Below are positions 19,189 to 27,875 of a stretch of 64,000 nt of DNA, piece after piece; the stretch's first letter is position 1; every line of letters begins with the position of its first letter. Below the pieces are notes generated by a model, which was not told the origin of the DNA, made no database searches, and saw nothing but the letters and a program-made list of their open reading frames with translations. This stretch comes from Natrarchaeobius halalkaliphilus (GTDB taxonomy: Archaea > Halobacteriota > Halobacteria > Halobacteriales > Natrialbaceae), in the NCBI RefSeq assembly GCF_003841485.1, contig NZ_REFY01000003.1:372001-436000 (forward strand). Direction: 5' to 3'. Position numbers and translations under genes: made by a program.

Positions 19189-19359
19189 ATGATATCCCGC
19201 GTGTACCGCGCAACGCTGTTCGCACTGTACCAGCTCTGTATTGTACTCGGCATCGCCGCGATGCCGGTCGCAATGGCTGTCCGTCAGGCTGGAATCTCGC
19301 TCCCAGTCCACCGTCTCCTCGCAAACGTAGAGCAGGCCTACGAGGGAACGGGCCAGTAA
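19189..19359 (+). CDS. 56-residue single-pass membrane protein
   Basis: A complete frame of 57 codons with ATG, TAA and strong third-position G/C bias. The N-terminus is basic (MISRVYRATLF), followed by one hydrophobic helix (YQLCIVLGIAAMPVAMAV) and a short amphipathic tail. A canonical TATA lies just upstream. It is followed after 85 bp by gatB. Small membrane proteins of this kind are common in haloarchaea; no function is known to me. Confidence 0.7.
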   Translation: MISRVYRATLFALYQLCIVLGIAAMPVAMAVRQAGISLPVHRLLANVEQAYEGTGQ

Positions 19360-19444
19360 GCGGTCCTCGAGCAGTCCCGTCAGCCGCCGTTCTCTCGAAG
19401 TCGTCCCGTTACGCTTTACCCCTGCCAGCCCGAACCGAGGGCTA

Positions 19445-20935
19445 ATGACTGCCCAAACCGTCCAACAGGGCGATCTCGTGACCGTTATCGGCCTCGAGGT
19501 CCACGTCCAACTGGAGACCGATACGAAGATTTTCTGTGGATGTTCGACCGATCAGCAGAACGGGCCGAACGAAAACGTCTGTCCGGTCTGTCTCGGCCTG
19601 CCGGGTGCACTCCCCGTCGTCAACGAGGGTGCGGTCGAAGCCGCCGTCAAGATCGGCAAGGCGATCGACGCCGACATTCCCGAGGAAACCCGGTTTCACC
19701 GCAAGAACTACTACTACCCCGACTTGCCGAAGAACTTTCAGATCACGCAGTACGACGAGCCGATCTGTGCCGACGGCGAGCTCGAGGTCTCAGTCGAGAG
19801 TACCCGGCGAACGATCGCGATCGAGCGCGCTCACCTCGAGGAGGATCCCGGAAGCCTCCAGCACGTCGGCGGCGGAATCGACACCGCGGAGTACACGCTG
19901 GTCGACTACAACCGTGCCGGAACGCCGTTGATGGAGATCGTCACGGCACCGGACTTCCGAAGCCCGGACGAAGTACGTGCGTTCCTCGCGGAACTCGAGG
20001 AGGTCCTCGAGTATCTCGGCGTCTTCGATGCGGAGCGAGACGGTAGCCTGCGTATCGACGCCAATCTCTCGATTATTCCGTCGGAAGAAATCGACGGAGA
20101 TGGCGAAGACGACATCGGCGCGGATGCACTCGAGACGGCAAACCGGACCGAAGTCAAGAACATCTCGAGTCACAAGGGCGCACAGAAGGCGCTGGCGTAC
20201 GAGGAAACCCGCCAGAAGAACGCGATCCAGCGCGGGCGCGCGGTCGAACAGGAAACGCGCCACTGGGACGAGAGTCGAGGGATCACGGTGTCGATGCGCT
20301 CGAAGGAGGAAGAAAAGGACTACCGCTACTTCGAGGAGGCCGATCTACCCCCGCTGCGAGTCTCTCACTGGAAAGACGAGATCGCGATCCCGGAACTGCC
20401 GACGGCCCGCCGAGAACGCTTTCAGGCGGAGTACGAGCTGACCGAAGAAGCGGCCTCGAAGCTCACCTCGACGAAACAAGTTGCGGACTTCTACGAGGAT
20501 GTCGCCGGCGAGTACGATCCCGACCTCGCCGCGACCTGGGTCGCAGACAACCTGCTCGGTGAACTCAACTACCGCGACATGGAGATTACGGACATCGAGG
20601 GGCGACTCGAGGAGGTTACCCGGCTCGTCGAGCTCGTCGCGACGGACGAGATCACGGCGAAAAACGCCCGCGAAACGGTGCTTCGAGCGATGCTCGATGG
20701 CGGCCGAACGCCGGACGAGGTCGTAGCCGAAGCGGATCTCGGAAAAACCGACGAAGGCGAGGTGAAACGGGCCGTCGTCGATGCGGTCGAGGAGAACCCC
20801 GATGCCGTCTCCGACTACGAGTCGGGCGACGACGGTGCGATCAACTTCCTCGTCGGTCAGGTCATGCAAAAGACCGGCGGCAGCGCAGATCCCGGCGACG
20901 TCAACCAGCTGTTGCGCGCCGAACTCGAAGAGTAG
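19445..20935 (+). CDS. gatB: Asp-tRNA(Asn)/Glu-tRNA(Gln) amidotransferase subunit B
   Basis: A 496-residue GatB. The N-terminus VIGLEVHVQLETDTKIFCGC and the motif CPVCLGLPGALP are diagnostic. The C-terminal tail with YqeY-like helices (AKNARETVLRAMLDGGRTPDEVV) is intact. GatCAB converts mischarged Asp-tRNA(Asn) or Glu-tRNA(Gln); GatB provides the kinase and tRNA-binding part. The zinc cysteines (FCGCS, CPVC) are visible. No gatA or gatC is adjacent, as usual in haloarchaea. Confidence 0.97.
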   Translation: MTAQTVQQGDLVTVIGLEVHVQLETDTKIFCGCSTDQQNGPNENVCPVCLGLPGALPVVNEGAVEAAVKIGKAIDADIPEETRFHRKNYYYPDLPKNFQITQYDEPICADGELEVSVESTRRTIAIERAHLEEDPGSLQHVGGGIDTAEYTLVDYNRAGTPLMEIVTAPDFRSPDEVRAFLAELEEVLEYLGVFDAERDGSLRIDANLSIIPSEEIDGDGEDDIGADALETANRTEVKNISSHKGAQKALAYEETRQKNAIQRGRAVEQETRHWDESRGITVSMRSKEEEKDYRYFEEADLPPLRVSHWKDEIAIPELPTARRERFQAEYELTEEAASKLTSTKQVADFYEDVAGEYDPDLAATWVADNLLGELNYRDMEITDIEGRLEEVTRLVELVATDEITAKNARETVLRAMLDGGRTPDEVVAEADLGKTDEGEVKRAVVDAVEENPDAVSDYESGDDGAINFLVGQVMQKTGGSADPGDVNQLLRAELEE

Positions 20936-21003
20936 CGACGGAGCGAGAGCGCCCGGGCCCGGCGAGGGGTTCAAATTGTTCGGATCACTAGGATCGCTCG
21001 AGC

Positions 21004-21600
21004 ATGGAGCGAACCCCGAACGGGACCGCCGTGGGAGTCGACGACCCCTACGAGTTCGCCGGCATCTGTGACTATCTCACGAACGACGGACGATGCCGAT
21101 ACGCCTTCGATCACTACGAAGCCGACCCGGAGTTCGCTCGCGACCGGGCACGGGAGGACTACGCCTGCCCGGTCGTCGACTCTGGATCCGAGGCTGATAG
21201 CGGCGCGCCGGACCGCGAGAGCGACGCTCTCCCTGGCTGGTCCGACTGTCCCCACTTCCGGTCGCGAAATCACGACCGCGAGTGCGTCCGCTGTGGCCTC
21301 GAGGAAAAGCGAATCGCTCACGACGACGAGCGCCCGTTACTCGAAGAACACCACCTCTCCTACGCCGACGGGCTTCGGTCCTCGGGCGAATCCGACGCGT
21401 CGGATTCTGTGAACCTCTCTCACGAGATCACGATCTATCTCTGTCGGTGGTGTCACGCCAAAGTCCACACGTCCTGGGCGCGGATCACCGACGACGTCGC
21501 GCCCGACCCGGACGCGATCGCCGCACTCGAGGATCGCCGGGGACGGGAGTACGACGAACTGGGGTTCGAATCGGCGGCCGAGCGGCGTGACGAACGGTAG
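21004..21600 (+). CDS. haloarchaeal zinc/HNH-like protein (DUF7097-like)
   Basis: A 198-residue protein rich in Cys and His: CDYLTNDGRCRYAFDH, CPHFRSRNHDRECVRCGLEEKR, then LLEEHHLSYADG and IYLCRWCHAKVHTSW. The last two blocks have the spacing of an HNH-type beta-beta-metal finger: a paired His, then CxxCHxxxH. I recall haloarchaeal proteins of this type as DUF7097. The HNH resemblance suggests nucleic-acid binding or cleavage but the family is uncharacterised. It follows gatB by 68 bp, possibly cotranscribed. Confidence 0.75.
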   Translation: MERTPNGTAVGVDDPYEFAGICDYLTNDGRCRYAFDHYEADPEFARDRAREDYACPVVDSGSEADSGAPDRESDALPGWSDCPHFRSRNHDRECVRCGLEEKRIAHDDERPLLEEHHLSYADGLRSSGESDASDSVNLSHEITIYLCRWCHAKVHTSWARITDDVAPDPDAIAALEDRRGREYDELGFESAAERRDER

Positions 21601-21698
21601 GCGGTCGATTGCTGGAAGAAGGGACGAGGCGTGGTCTCGGAAACCCACGGAGGGAAGCGGGAAACGACCGAGTCGAGTCGTCGGGTTCGAAACCGTCG

Positions 21699-21896
21699 TC
21701 AGTCGAGGATATCACCGACGCGCCGGGGCTCTCCCTGCAGGTTCGGCTGTTGGGCGACGATCTTCAACACCTCGTGGTCGGTCACGTCGTAGTAGGATTT
21801 CTCCGTCGCTTCCTCGATGAGTTCACGCTCGAGGCGAAACTCGGTTCCTTCGTAGACGACGTCGACGCCGTCGTCGTCGAACGCAAGCGTTGTCAT
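21699..21896 (-). CDS. small haloarchaeal protein, DUF5800 family
   Basis: A 65-residue protein starting MTTLAFDDDGVDVVYEGTEF and ending in QQPNLQGEPRRVGDILD, which I recognise as DUF5800. Acidic, no membrane segment, no known function. ATG 21896 chosen; it diverges from the bactofilin-like gene. Confidence 0.85.
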   Translation of the reverse strand: MTTLAFDDDGVDVVYEGTEFRLERELIEEATEKSYYDVTDHEVLKIVAQQPNLQGEPRRVGDILD

Positions 21897-22027
21897 CGCC
21901 GGTCGTACGCGCCGGGAGTGTAAAAACGAGACGACTGCGACTCACCGTTCGTCCGCGAGACGGACGTCAGACGGACGTCAGCGCTAACGACGAAGTTTAT
22001 TACCGGGCGGTCACATTGGACCGGAGT

Positions 22028-22882
22028 GTGGCCGTACGCAGGGATCCACTCGACGAACTCGTCGTCCCCGACGGAACGCAAGCCAAAGAAGTCGCCCTCG
22101 AGACCGGCGGAGACGTCCTCGTCGGTGCCCGATCGACCGTCGAGTTCGGCGTGCGCGGTCGGAACGTCCTCGCCGGCGAGAACGTCGATTTCGGCGGCGA
22201 GATTGAAGCCGACGGCGACTGTCGGCTCGATATGTGGTGCGACGTCGCGGCGAACGTACTGGTCGGACAGGACGCCTACATCGGTGAACGAGTCCACATC
22301 GGCGGCGAGCTCAGGGTCGCTGGTGACCTCGATATCGGTGACGACGTCGATATCGAGGAGGGCTTCGAGGCCAACGGCTGGATAGTTATTCGAAACCCGA
22401 TGCCGACGATCGTCTTCCTGTTCGTCTATCTCAAACACCTCCTCCTCCTCGGTGAAGAAGACACCGCCCAGCGGCTCATCGACGAACTGGTCGACGACGA
22501 CGGAGAACCCGATGCCGAGCCGCTCGTGATACCCCGAAACGCGACCGTCGGGGACGACGCCTGGCGCGTCTCGACGCCCGCGACGATCGGTTCCGACTGT
22601 CGCCTGCACGGAAACGTCCGGGCCGAAACGATCGAGGTCGACACCGACTGCGACATCTTCGGGAGCCTTCGCGCTCGAGGCGAGGTCACGGTCGGTGAGG
22701 GAACCCGAATCCACGGAGATCTGACGACCCGAGACGGAAACGTGCTCATCGAAGCCGATGCGCGCGTCCTCGGTGACGTTTCCTGTACTGACCTCGAACT
22801 CCGTCCGGGTGCCGAAGTCGACGGAACGATCCGCGCCGACGGCGAGATTACGATGGGAACGTCCGAGCGTGACCTCGAGTGA
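22028..22882 (+). CDS. polymer-forming bactofilin-like protein
   Basis: A protein of about 284 residues made of short repeated beta-helix rungs with alternating hydrophobic and G/D residues (VDFGGEIEADGDCRLD, VHIGGELRVAGDLDIGDDVDI, VDTDCDIFGSLRARGEVTVG). This matches polymer-forming cytoskeletal proteins (bactofilin fold). A hydrophobic interruption in the middle (MPTIVFLFVYLKHLLLL, about residues 120-140) splits two beta-helix blocks and may be a membrane-associating hairpin. GTG 22028 is preferred: a TTTATTACC element at about 21996-22004 sits 27-30 bp upstream, so the message would be leaderless. The ATG-less upstream opening was rejected. Confidence 0.8.
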   Translation: MAVRRDPLDELVVPDGTQAKEVALETGGDVLVGARSTVEFGVRGRNVLAGENVDFGGEIEADGDCRLDMWCDVAANVLVGQDAYIGERVHIGGELRVAGDLDIGDDVDIEEGFEANGWIVIRNPMPTIVFLFVYLKHLLLLGEEDTAQRLIDELVDDDGEPDAEPLVIPRNATVGDDAWRVSTPATIGSDCRLHGNVRAETIEVDTDCDIFGSLRARGEVTVGEGTRIHGDLTTRDGNVLIEADARVLGDVSCTDLELRPGAEVDGTIRADGEITMGTSERDLE

Positions 22883-23259
22883 GGATTGGGTCGATGTTCG
22901 AGCGAGGTGAGGTCTCGTGGTCGACGCCGACTTCGAGTCGAGAGTTGATGATGGCGACGTCGATGACCATTCCCTCGTGGTCACCGATCAGGACTCGTCA
23001 CCGATCCCGAATAGGCGCGAGAACACCAAGACGAAACCGGCGATAAACGACCTCGGCGTCCGGCGAGCGGTCGTCTCCGGGACGGTTCCGAGAAATCCTG
23101 CGCTGACGAGTGAGCCGACGAGATCGACCGTCAGTATCCCTCACCTTCGCCAGTGAACGGATTTTCTGTGGATTGTTACCCACATCCTTAATATCAACAA
23201 CTACGATAGAGAAAAACGAGCATGATACTACTAGACATACTGCCGGGATGGAGGTATCC
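22883..23259. other. intergenic region before etfB
   Basis: 377 bp. It holds the coding-like minus-strand fragment described separately and, near its right end, TTAATATCA at about 23190-23198, the likely TATA of the etf operon. Nothing else is evident. Confidence 0.5.
22988..23137 (-). other. coding-like minus-strand frame without a start codon (possible gene remnant)
   Basis: A minus-strand frame of 49 sense codons reads VDLVGSLVSAGFLGTVPETT then RRTPRSFIAGFVLVFSRLFG and ends IGDES plus TGA at 22988-22990. Third positions are mostly G or C and the segment has a membrane-like helix. In-frame TGA lies directly upstream (ATA is the first possible codon), and no ATG, GTG or TTG precedes the conserved-looking part. 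It is either a remnant or a gene with an undetected indel near 23138-23145. The overlapping plus-strand frame at 22917-23156 looks less protein-like. Confidence 0.3.
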
Positions 23260-24135
23260 ATGCGGTCGATCGTACTGACGAAAGGCGTTCCCGACTTCTC
23301 GGAGGGTGCTGTGTCCTTCGACGAAGACGGCCACCTGGAGCGAGGAAAGACACCGACAGTCATGAACCCGAACGACGGCTTCGCCGCCGAGGCGGCCTTA
23401 CAGACGAGGGTTCGCCACGGCGGGCACGTCAGCGCGATGAGCATGGGGCCGCCGGGGTATGCCGAAGTACTCGAGGAAGCGATGGAGTCGGTGTACGCCG
23501 ACGACAGCTACCTGCTTTCGGATCGCGAACTGGCCGCGTCGGACACGTGGGCGACGGCGATCACGCTCAGCGCCGGTCTCGAGAAGTATCAGGAAGAAGT
23601 CGGTGAGATCGACCTCGTCTTTGCCGGCTTCAAGTCGGCCGACGGGGAAACGGGCCAGACCGGTCCCCAGACGTCCTGGGCGCTGGACTGGCCGATCGTC
23701 ACCCACGTGATCGCGCTCGATATCGATCCCGACGAGCGCCTCCTGCGGGCGAAGCGCCTCGTCGAGGGAGACGTCGACGAGATCGAGACCGTCGAAGCAC
23801 CGCTCCCGTGTTTCGTCGTCACCGATCCGGAGTTCGAACCGACGTACCGCAAAGCGTCCCATCGACTGTCGCACAAACGGCTTCGATCGGAGACCCAAGG
23901 GCGAGCGAGCGACCACGAAGAGCATCTCACGACCTGGAGTCAGGAGGATCTCAACCTCGATCCGGAGTACATCGGACTCGATGGCTCTCCGACGATCGTT
24001 TCCTCGGTCGACCCGATTCCCAAAGCGCCGTCGGAGCGCGAAGCGACTATGATCGAGTTCGACGATGACGACGGGATGGGACAGGTTCTCGGAGAAATGC
24101 AGCCGTTCGCCGCGAGCGGAGGTGACGGTCCGTGA
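23260..24135 (+). CDS. etfB: electron transfer flavoprotein beta subunit (FixA-like)
   Basis: A 291-residue ETF-beta/FixA. Segments VMNPNDGFAAEAALQTR, AMSMGPPGYAEVLEEAMES, DLVFAGFKSADGETGQTGP and LEVE-like PCFVVT correspond to the FAD/AMP-binding fold. It forms a heterodimer with EtfA and passes electrons to the FixC-type oxidoreductase. ATG 23260 is set by GGAGG at 23250-23254, five bases upstream; the ATG at 23248 overlaps that site. First gene of etfB-etfA-fixCX-unknown; its stop overlaps the etfA start by 4 bp. Confidence 0.95.
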   Translation: MRSIVLTKGVPDFSEGAVSFDEDGHLERGKTPTVMNPNDGFAAEAALQTRVRHGGHVSAMSMGPPGYAEVLEEAMESVYADDSYLLSDRELAASDTWATAITLSAGLEKYQEEVGEIDLVFAGFKSADGETGQTGPQTSWALDWPIVTHVIALDIDPDERLLRAKRLVEGDVDEIETVEAPLPCFVVTDPEFEPTYRKASHRLSHKRLRSETQGRASDHEEHLTTWSQEDLNLDPEYIGLDGSPTIVSSVDPIPKAPSEREATMIEFDDDDGMGQVLGEMQPFAASGGDGP

Positions 24136-25676
24136 CGGAGATCGAACCCGGCGAGCACACGGTCGACGAACTGAACGAGCGCCTCGAGACGGTCGACGAT
24201 GAAGAGGTCTTAGAAACCGTCCTCGAGGCCGAGCAGTCCGGACAGGATCGAAAGACGGCCCGCGAAGCGATCCGCAGTCGACTCGAGGCCGTCGATGCGC
24301 CCGGTAACGAGGAGAACGGAGCGAGCGGCGGCGATGAAGACGACGAGAGTGCTGGCGAAGAAGAACCCGACGCGGGAGACGACGAGAGTGCTGGCGAAGA
24401 AGAATCCGACGATGGAGGCGAGGAAGACGACGGGCTCACTCACCCCACCCGTGACAAACGCCACGTTCGGGCGCTTGCGGACGGTGACTACGAGGACATG
24501 TGGGTCTTCTGTGAGACGCAGGGTGGCGAGTTGCTCGAGGTGTCGCGTGAGATGCTCGGCAAGGCTCGCCGGCTGATGGACCAGTTCTCAGAGGACTACG
24601 GGGACGAAGAGCGCGTCGTCGCGTACCTCATGGGTGACGACTGCGAGGGGCTGGCCGAGGAGTGCATCGCCTACGGCGCGGACGTCGCGCTCTACCACGA
24701 CGATACGCGACTGGAACGGTTCCTCCACAAGCCGTACACCGAAATATCGGCTCATATGGCTCGCGGCGAGGGGACGGCCGAGAGTACGGACTGGCGCGAC
24801 TACGACAAGCCCCGGTATATCCTGTTCCCGGCGACGAACAACGGACGGGATCTCTCGGCAAAGGTACAGGCGGAGCTCGACTCGGGGCTCGCCTCGGACT
24901 GTTCTGACCTGTTCATCGAGGAAAACGAGGTCTCGAATCCCGTCAAGACCGGCGAACCCGGCGTCAAAAAGACCTTCGAGAAGGTACTTCACATGAAGCG
25001 ACCGGACTTCTCGGGCTTCGAGTACTCGACGATCCTCTGCCTCGACAACCCGGGTCGAGAGTTCCACCCCCAGGGGGCATCGATTATTCCGGGTAGCTTC
25101 GACCCGATCGAGCGCGACGACGACCGGGAGGGGGACGTGATCGAACACGACATGGAACTCGACGAGGACTGGTTCCGCGTCGAGATCACCGAGTACGACC
25201 AGCTCGAGGCCGGCGTCGATCTGACGGGCCACGAGGTCGTCGTCTGTCTCGGTCGCGGCATCGCGGACGACCCGACCGTGGGGATGGAGCTCGGACTCGA
25301 TCTGGTCGACGCGTTCGAGGACGCCGAACTCGCCATTACTCGAGGAATCGTCACCTCCTCGTACCAGTTCGAGGGCCACGTCGAACGGTACTCGAAAGAA
25401 GAACGCCAGATCGGTGAAACCGGACAGGTCGTCGCCCCCCAGCTCTACATCGCAGCGGGTGTCTCGGGTGCGGTCCAACACAAGGTCGGCATGGACCAAT
25501 CGGACACGATCGTCGCGATCAACACCGACACCGACGCGCGGATCCGAGACTTCAGTGATTACTTCATCGAGGGTGACCTGTTCGAGGTCCTGCCACGGTT
25601 GACCGACGCGGTCGAAGCGGGCGAGACGACGCTCGAGGCGGTTGCGGACGGACATGGAGGTGACGGACATGAGTAA
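24132..25676 (+). CDS. etfA: electron transfer flavoprotein alpha subunit with haloarchaeal N-terminal extension
   Basis: A 514-residue protein. Residues ~100-500 are ETF-alpha/FixB, with the FAD motif region VVVCLGRGIADD, then TRGIVTSSYQFEGH, GETGQVVAPQLYIAAGVSGA, and INTDTDARIRDFSDY. The first ~45 residues (HTVDELNERLETVDDEEVLE, ending TAREAIRSRLEAV) look like a separate helical module. It is joined by an acidic linker that contains a 13-residue tandem duplication. Start GTG 24132 overlaps the etfB stop. Normal FixB is about 310-330 residues, so the extension is about 100-180 residues depending on where the ETF core starts. Confidence 0.95.
   Translation: MTEIEPGEHTVDELNERLETVDDEEVLETVLEAEQSGQDRKTAREAIRSRLEAVDAPGNEENGASGGDEDDESAGEEEPDAGDDESAGEEESDDGGEEDDGLTHPTRDKRHVRALADGDYEDMWVFCETQGGELLEVSREMLGKARRLMDQFSEDYGDEERVVAYLMGDDCEGLAEECIAYGADVALYHDDTRLERFLHKPYTEISAHMARGEGTAESTDWRDYDKPRYILFPATNNGRDLSAKVQAELDSGLASDCSDLFIEENEVSNPVKTGEPGVKKTFEKVLHMKRPDFSGFEYSTILCLDNPGREFHPQGASIIPGSFDPIERDDDREGDVIEHDMELDEDWFRVEITEYDQLEAGVDLTGHEVVVCLGRGIADDPTVGMELGLDLVDAFEDAELAITRGIVTSSYQFEGHVERYSKEERQIGETGQVVAPQLYIAAGVSGAVQHKVGMDQSDTIVAINTDTDARIRDFSDYFIEGDLFEVLPRLTDAVEAGETTLEAVADGHGGDGHE
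24339..24404 (+). repeat. 27-bp in-frame tandem duplication in etfA linker
   Basis: The 27-bp unit at 24339-24365 (GACGACGAGAGTGCTGGCGA then AGAAGAA) recurs identically at 24378-24404, offset 39 bp or 13 codons. It encodes DDESAGEEE twice in the acidic linker. A recent slippage-type duplication is inferred from the exact identity. Confidence 0.85.
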
Positions 25677-27348
25677 CCAATCCGAGAGAGAACACTACGA
25701 CGCGATCGTCGTCGGCTGTGGTCCCGGCGGGGCGGCCGCCGCCGTACGACTTGCCGATCACGGCATCGAAACGCTCGTCTTAGAGCGCGGGACGGAAGCA
25801 GGTTCGAAGAACGTCTCCGGCGGTCTGATCTACGCGGAGGAGTCGGCACCGTACACCATCGACAGCCTCTTCGATGGCTTTCGCGAGCAAGCGGCCGAAC
25901 GGCCGGTCACGGAGTACCGCATTCACAACGTTGCGGGAAACAGCGTCAAAACGTACGATCTCACCGACCTCCACGAACACGACACCGACTGGTGTGACGC
26001 CGTCCTCCGGCGACGGATGGACTCGTGGCTCGAGGACCGCGTTCACGAGAAGACGAGCGAAACCGGCGGCGGCGTACTGACCGATGTCCGTGTGAACGGC
26101 CTCCTGCGCGAAAACGGGGAGATCGTCGGCGTCACCTGCGACGAACTCGATCCGATCGAAGCGGATCTGATCGTCGCCGCAGACGGGGTTAACTCCGAAC
26201 TCGCCCGTGATGCGGGACTGATGGACTGGGACGAGCCCGATGAGTGGTTCCAGGGCGTCAAGGCGGTCGTCGACATGGAGCCCGACGTGATCGACGATCG
26301 ATTCGATCTCGAGGCCGACGAGGGCGTTGCTCACCTGTTCTCGGGCGACCTCTTCGAGGACGTTCGCGGCGGTGGCTTCCTCTATACGAACGAAGACTCG
26401 CTGTCGATCGGGACCGTCTTCCACCTCGACAGCCTCGTCGAACAGCAAGCGGAGCCACACGAGCTGCTCGACGCGCTGCTCACTCATCCGCTCCTCGCGA
26501 CCTGGCTCGGGGACGAGTACGACGAGCGGGAGTACGCCGCAAAGCTCGTACCAGACTCGAAAAAGGTCGCCCATCCAGAACCCTACCAGGATCGGCTCGT
26601 CCTCGTCGGAGACGCCGCCGGCCAGATGCAGGCACAGGGACCCATTATCAAGGGAATGAACCACGCGGTGACGGCGGGTGCGCTCGCGGCCGACGCGTTC
26701 GCGGTTACCCGCGGCAACGCCGATCCCGAGGCTGCCGGCCGACGGTACGCACAGATGCTCGAGGACTCGGGAACGATGGACAAACTCCGTCCCCGACGGT
26801 ACGAGGTCGCCCGCGCCGTCGGAGAACGCGACCTCGTCACGAACGCCGTCGATCGCGTTCTCGAGTCGCCGATCGGATCGATCGCGGTTGGTAACCCGAT
26901 CTCGAACCGACTGCTAAAGCGGGCGTACAACTCGCCGTTCCTCGTGTCGATGCTTCCCGACACCAGCACGGGCTACGTCACGCTCCCGTCCGTCATCGGT
27001 GAGACTCACGGAAAAACGATCCACTGGGACAACGAGATCGAACCGCCGACGCTCGAAGAACGCATCGGGGATCTCACCTACGACACGGACGTCGGCAACC
27101 CGCACATCGAACTCGTCGACGAGTCCTACGACGCGAGCGGGGCCGCAGTCGCCACCTGTCCGGTCAGCGCGGAGGACTTCGGCGGCGGCTGTTATCGCTC
27201 GGAGACCGTCCAGACGAACGGAACCGAAAAGACGGTCGTTAGCCTCGACACCCAGCCCTGCGTCGAATGCGGGACCTGCGCCGTCGTGGCCGAAACCGAG
27301 TGGGAACACCCACGTGGCGGCAAGGGCGTCGAGTACCGGGAGGGATAA
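25669..27348 (+). CDS. fixC: FixC-FixX fusion: FAD oxidoreductase with C-terminal ferredoxin-like domain
   Basis: A 559-residue protein. The N-terminal FAD fold has GCGPGGAAAAVRLADHG, GSKNVSGGLIY and VLVGDAAGQMQAQGPI, as in ETF-quinone oxidoreductase and FixC. The last ~85 residues match FixX: ATCPVSAEDF, then CVECGTCAVVAETEWEHPRG and KGVEYREG, giving cysteines for one [4Fe-4S] cluster. FixC and FixX are usually separate genes. It should move electrons from EtfAB to the membrane quinone pool or a ferredoxin. Start ATG 25669 is set by a strong site GGAGGTGA at 25656-25663 and overlaps the etfA stop; ATG 25654 is too close to that site. Confidence 0.95.
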   Translation: MSNQSEREHYDAIVVGCGPGGAAAAVRLADHGIETLVLERGTEAGSKNVSGGLIYAEESAPYTIDSLFDGFREQAAERPVTEYRIHNVAGNSVKTYDLTDLHEHDTDWCDAVLRRRMDSWLEDRVHEKTSETGGGVLTDVRVNGLLRENGEIVGVTCDELDPIEADLIVAADGVNSELARDAGLMDWDEPDEWFQGVKAVVDMEPDVIDDRFDLEADEGVAHLFSGDLFEDVRGGGFLYTNEDSLSIGTVFHLDSLVEQQAEPHELLDALLTHPLLATWLGDEYDEREYAAKLVPDSKKVAHPEPYQDRLVLVGDAAGQMQAQGPIIKGMNHAVTAGALAADAFAVTRGNADPEAAGRRYAQMLEDSGTMDKLRPRRYEVARAVGERDLVTNAVDRVLESPIGSIAVGNPISNRLLKRAYNSPFLVSMLPDTSTGYVTLPSVIGETHGKTIHWDNEIEPPTLEERIGDLTYDTDVGNPHIELVDESYDASGAAVATCPVSAEDFGGGCYRSETVQTNGTEKTVVSLDTQPCVECGTCAVVAETEWEHPRGGKGVEYREG

Positions 27349-27349
27349 C

Positions 27350-27745
27350 GTGAGTCGGTACGGTCCTCGAATCGCCGCGCTCGAGCGCCGGGCGCTGCGC
27401 GAGCGCGCATCCCTCGACGCGGCCGACCTCGAGTCGGACGAGGCGACGAGGTTCCTTCGGGACGGTGCCGGGCAGGCGATCTGGCTCTACGTCGAGGGCC
27501 GAACCGGTGGCCGGATGGTTCGGTTCCCACCGGCGGAGATGCGAGCTCTCGAGTGCGCGATGAACGCGTGGCTCGAGTGTTACACCCGGTGTTACGGAGT
27601 CGAACTCGACGCCGAGTTTACCGTCCGAGAAGCCGCGGAACTACTGCTAGAGACGCATAACATCGTCGACGTCGCTCAGTTACTCACCGGTGTGCCGTCG
27701 CGTGAGTGTCAGAGCAGTCGAGACGCTGTAGACACTACGACGTAA
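27350..27745 (+). CDS. uncharacterised protein of the etf-fix operon
   Basis: A 131-residue protein starting at GTG 27350, one base after the fixCX stop, so almost certainly cotranslated. The sequence is soluble and mixed-charge (ALERRALRERASLDAADLES, AIWLYVEGRTGGRMVRF, ALECAMNAWLECYTRCYGVE). Two cysteines in LECYTRCYG and one in LECAM could bind a cofactor or metal, but no recognised motif is present. I know no family name. The operon context suggests an accessory factor of the FixABCX-type electron-transfer complex. Confidence 0.75.
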   Translation: MSRYGPRIAALERRALRERASLDAADLESDEATRFLRDGAGQAIWLYVEGRTGGRMVRFPPAEMRALECAMNAWLECYTRCYGVELDAEFTVREAAELLLETHNIVDVAQLLTGVPSRECQSSRDAVDTTT

Positions 27746-27875
27746 GCGAGCGTGAGGGAACTGACGCCTCGACGTGAGCGATCTGAAGCCGTTCGAGTCG
27801 GTGGCTAATCGCGCCTCCGGCCGGTGAACGACCGTCCGGATATAAGTCCACTCCGGTGGTACGATCTCAGCGACC

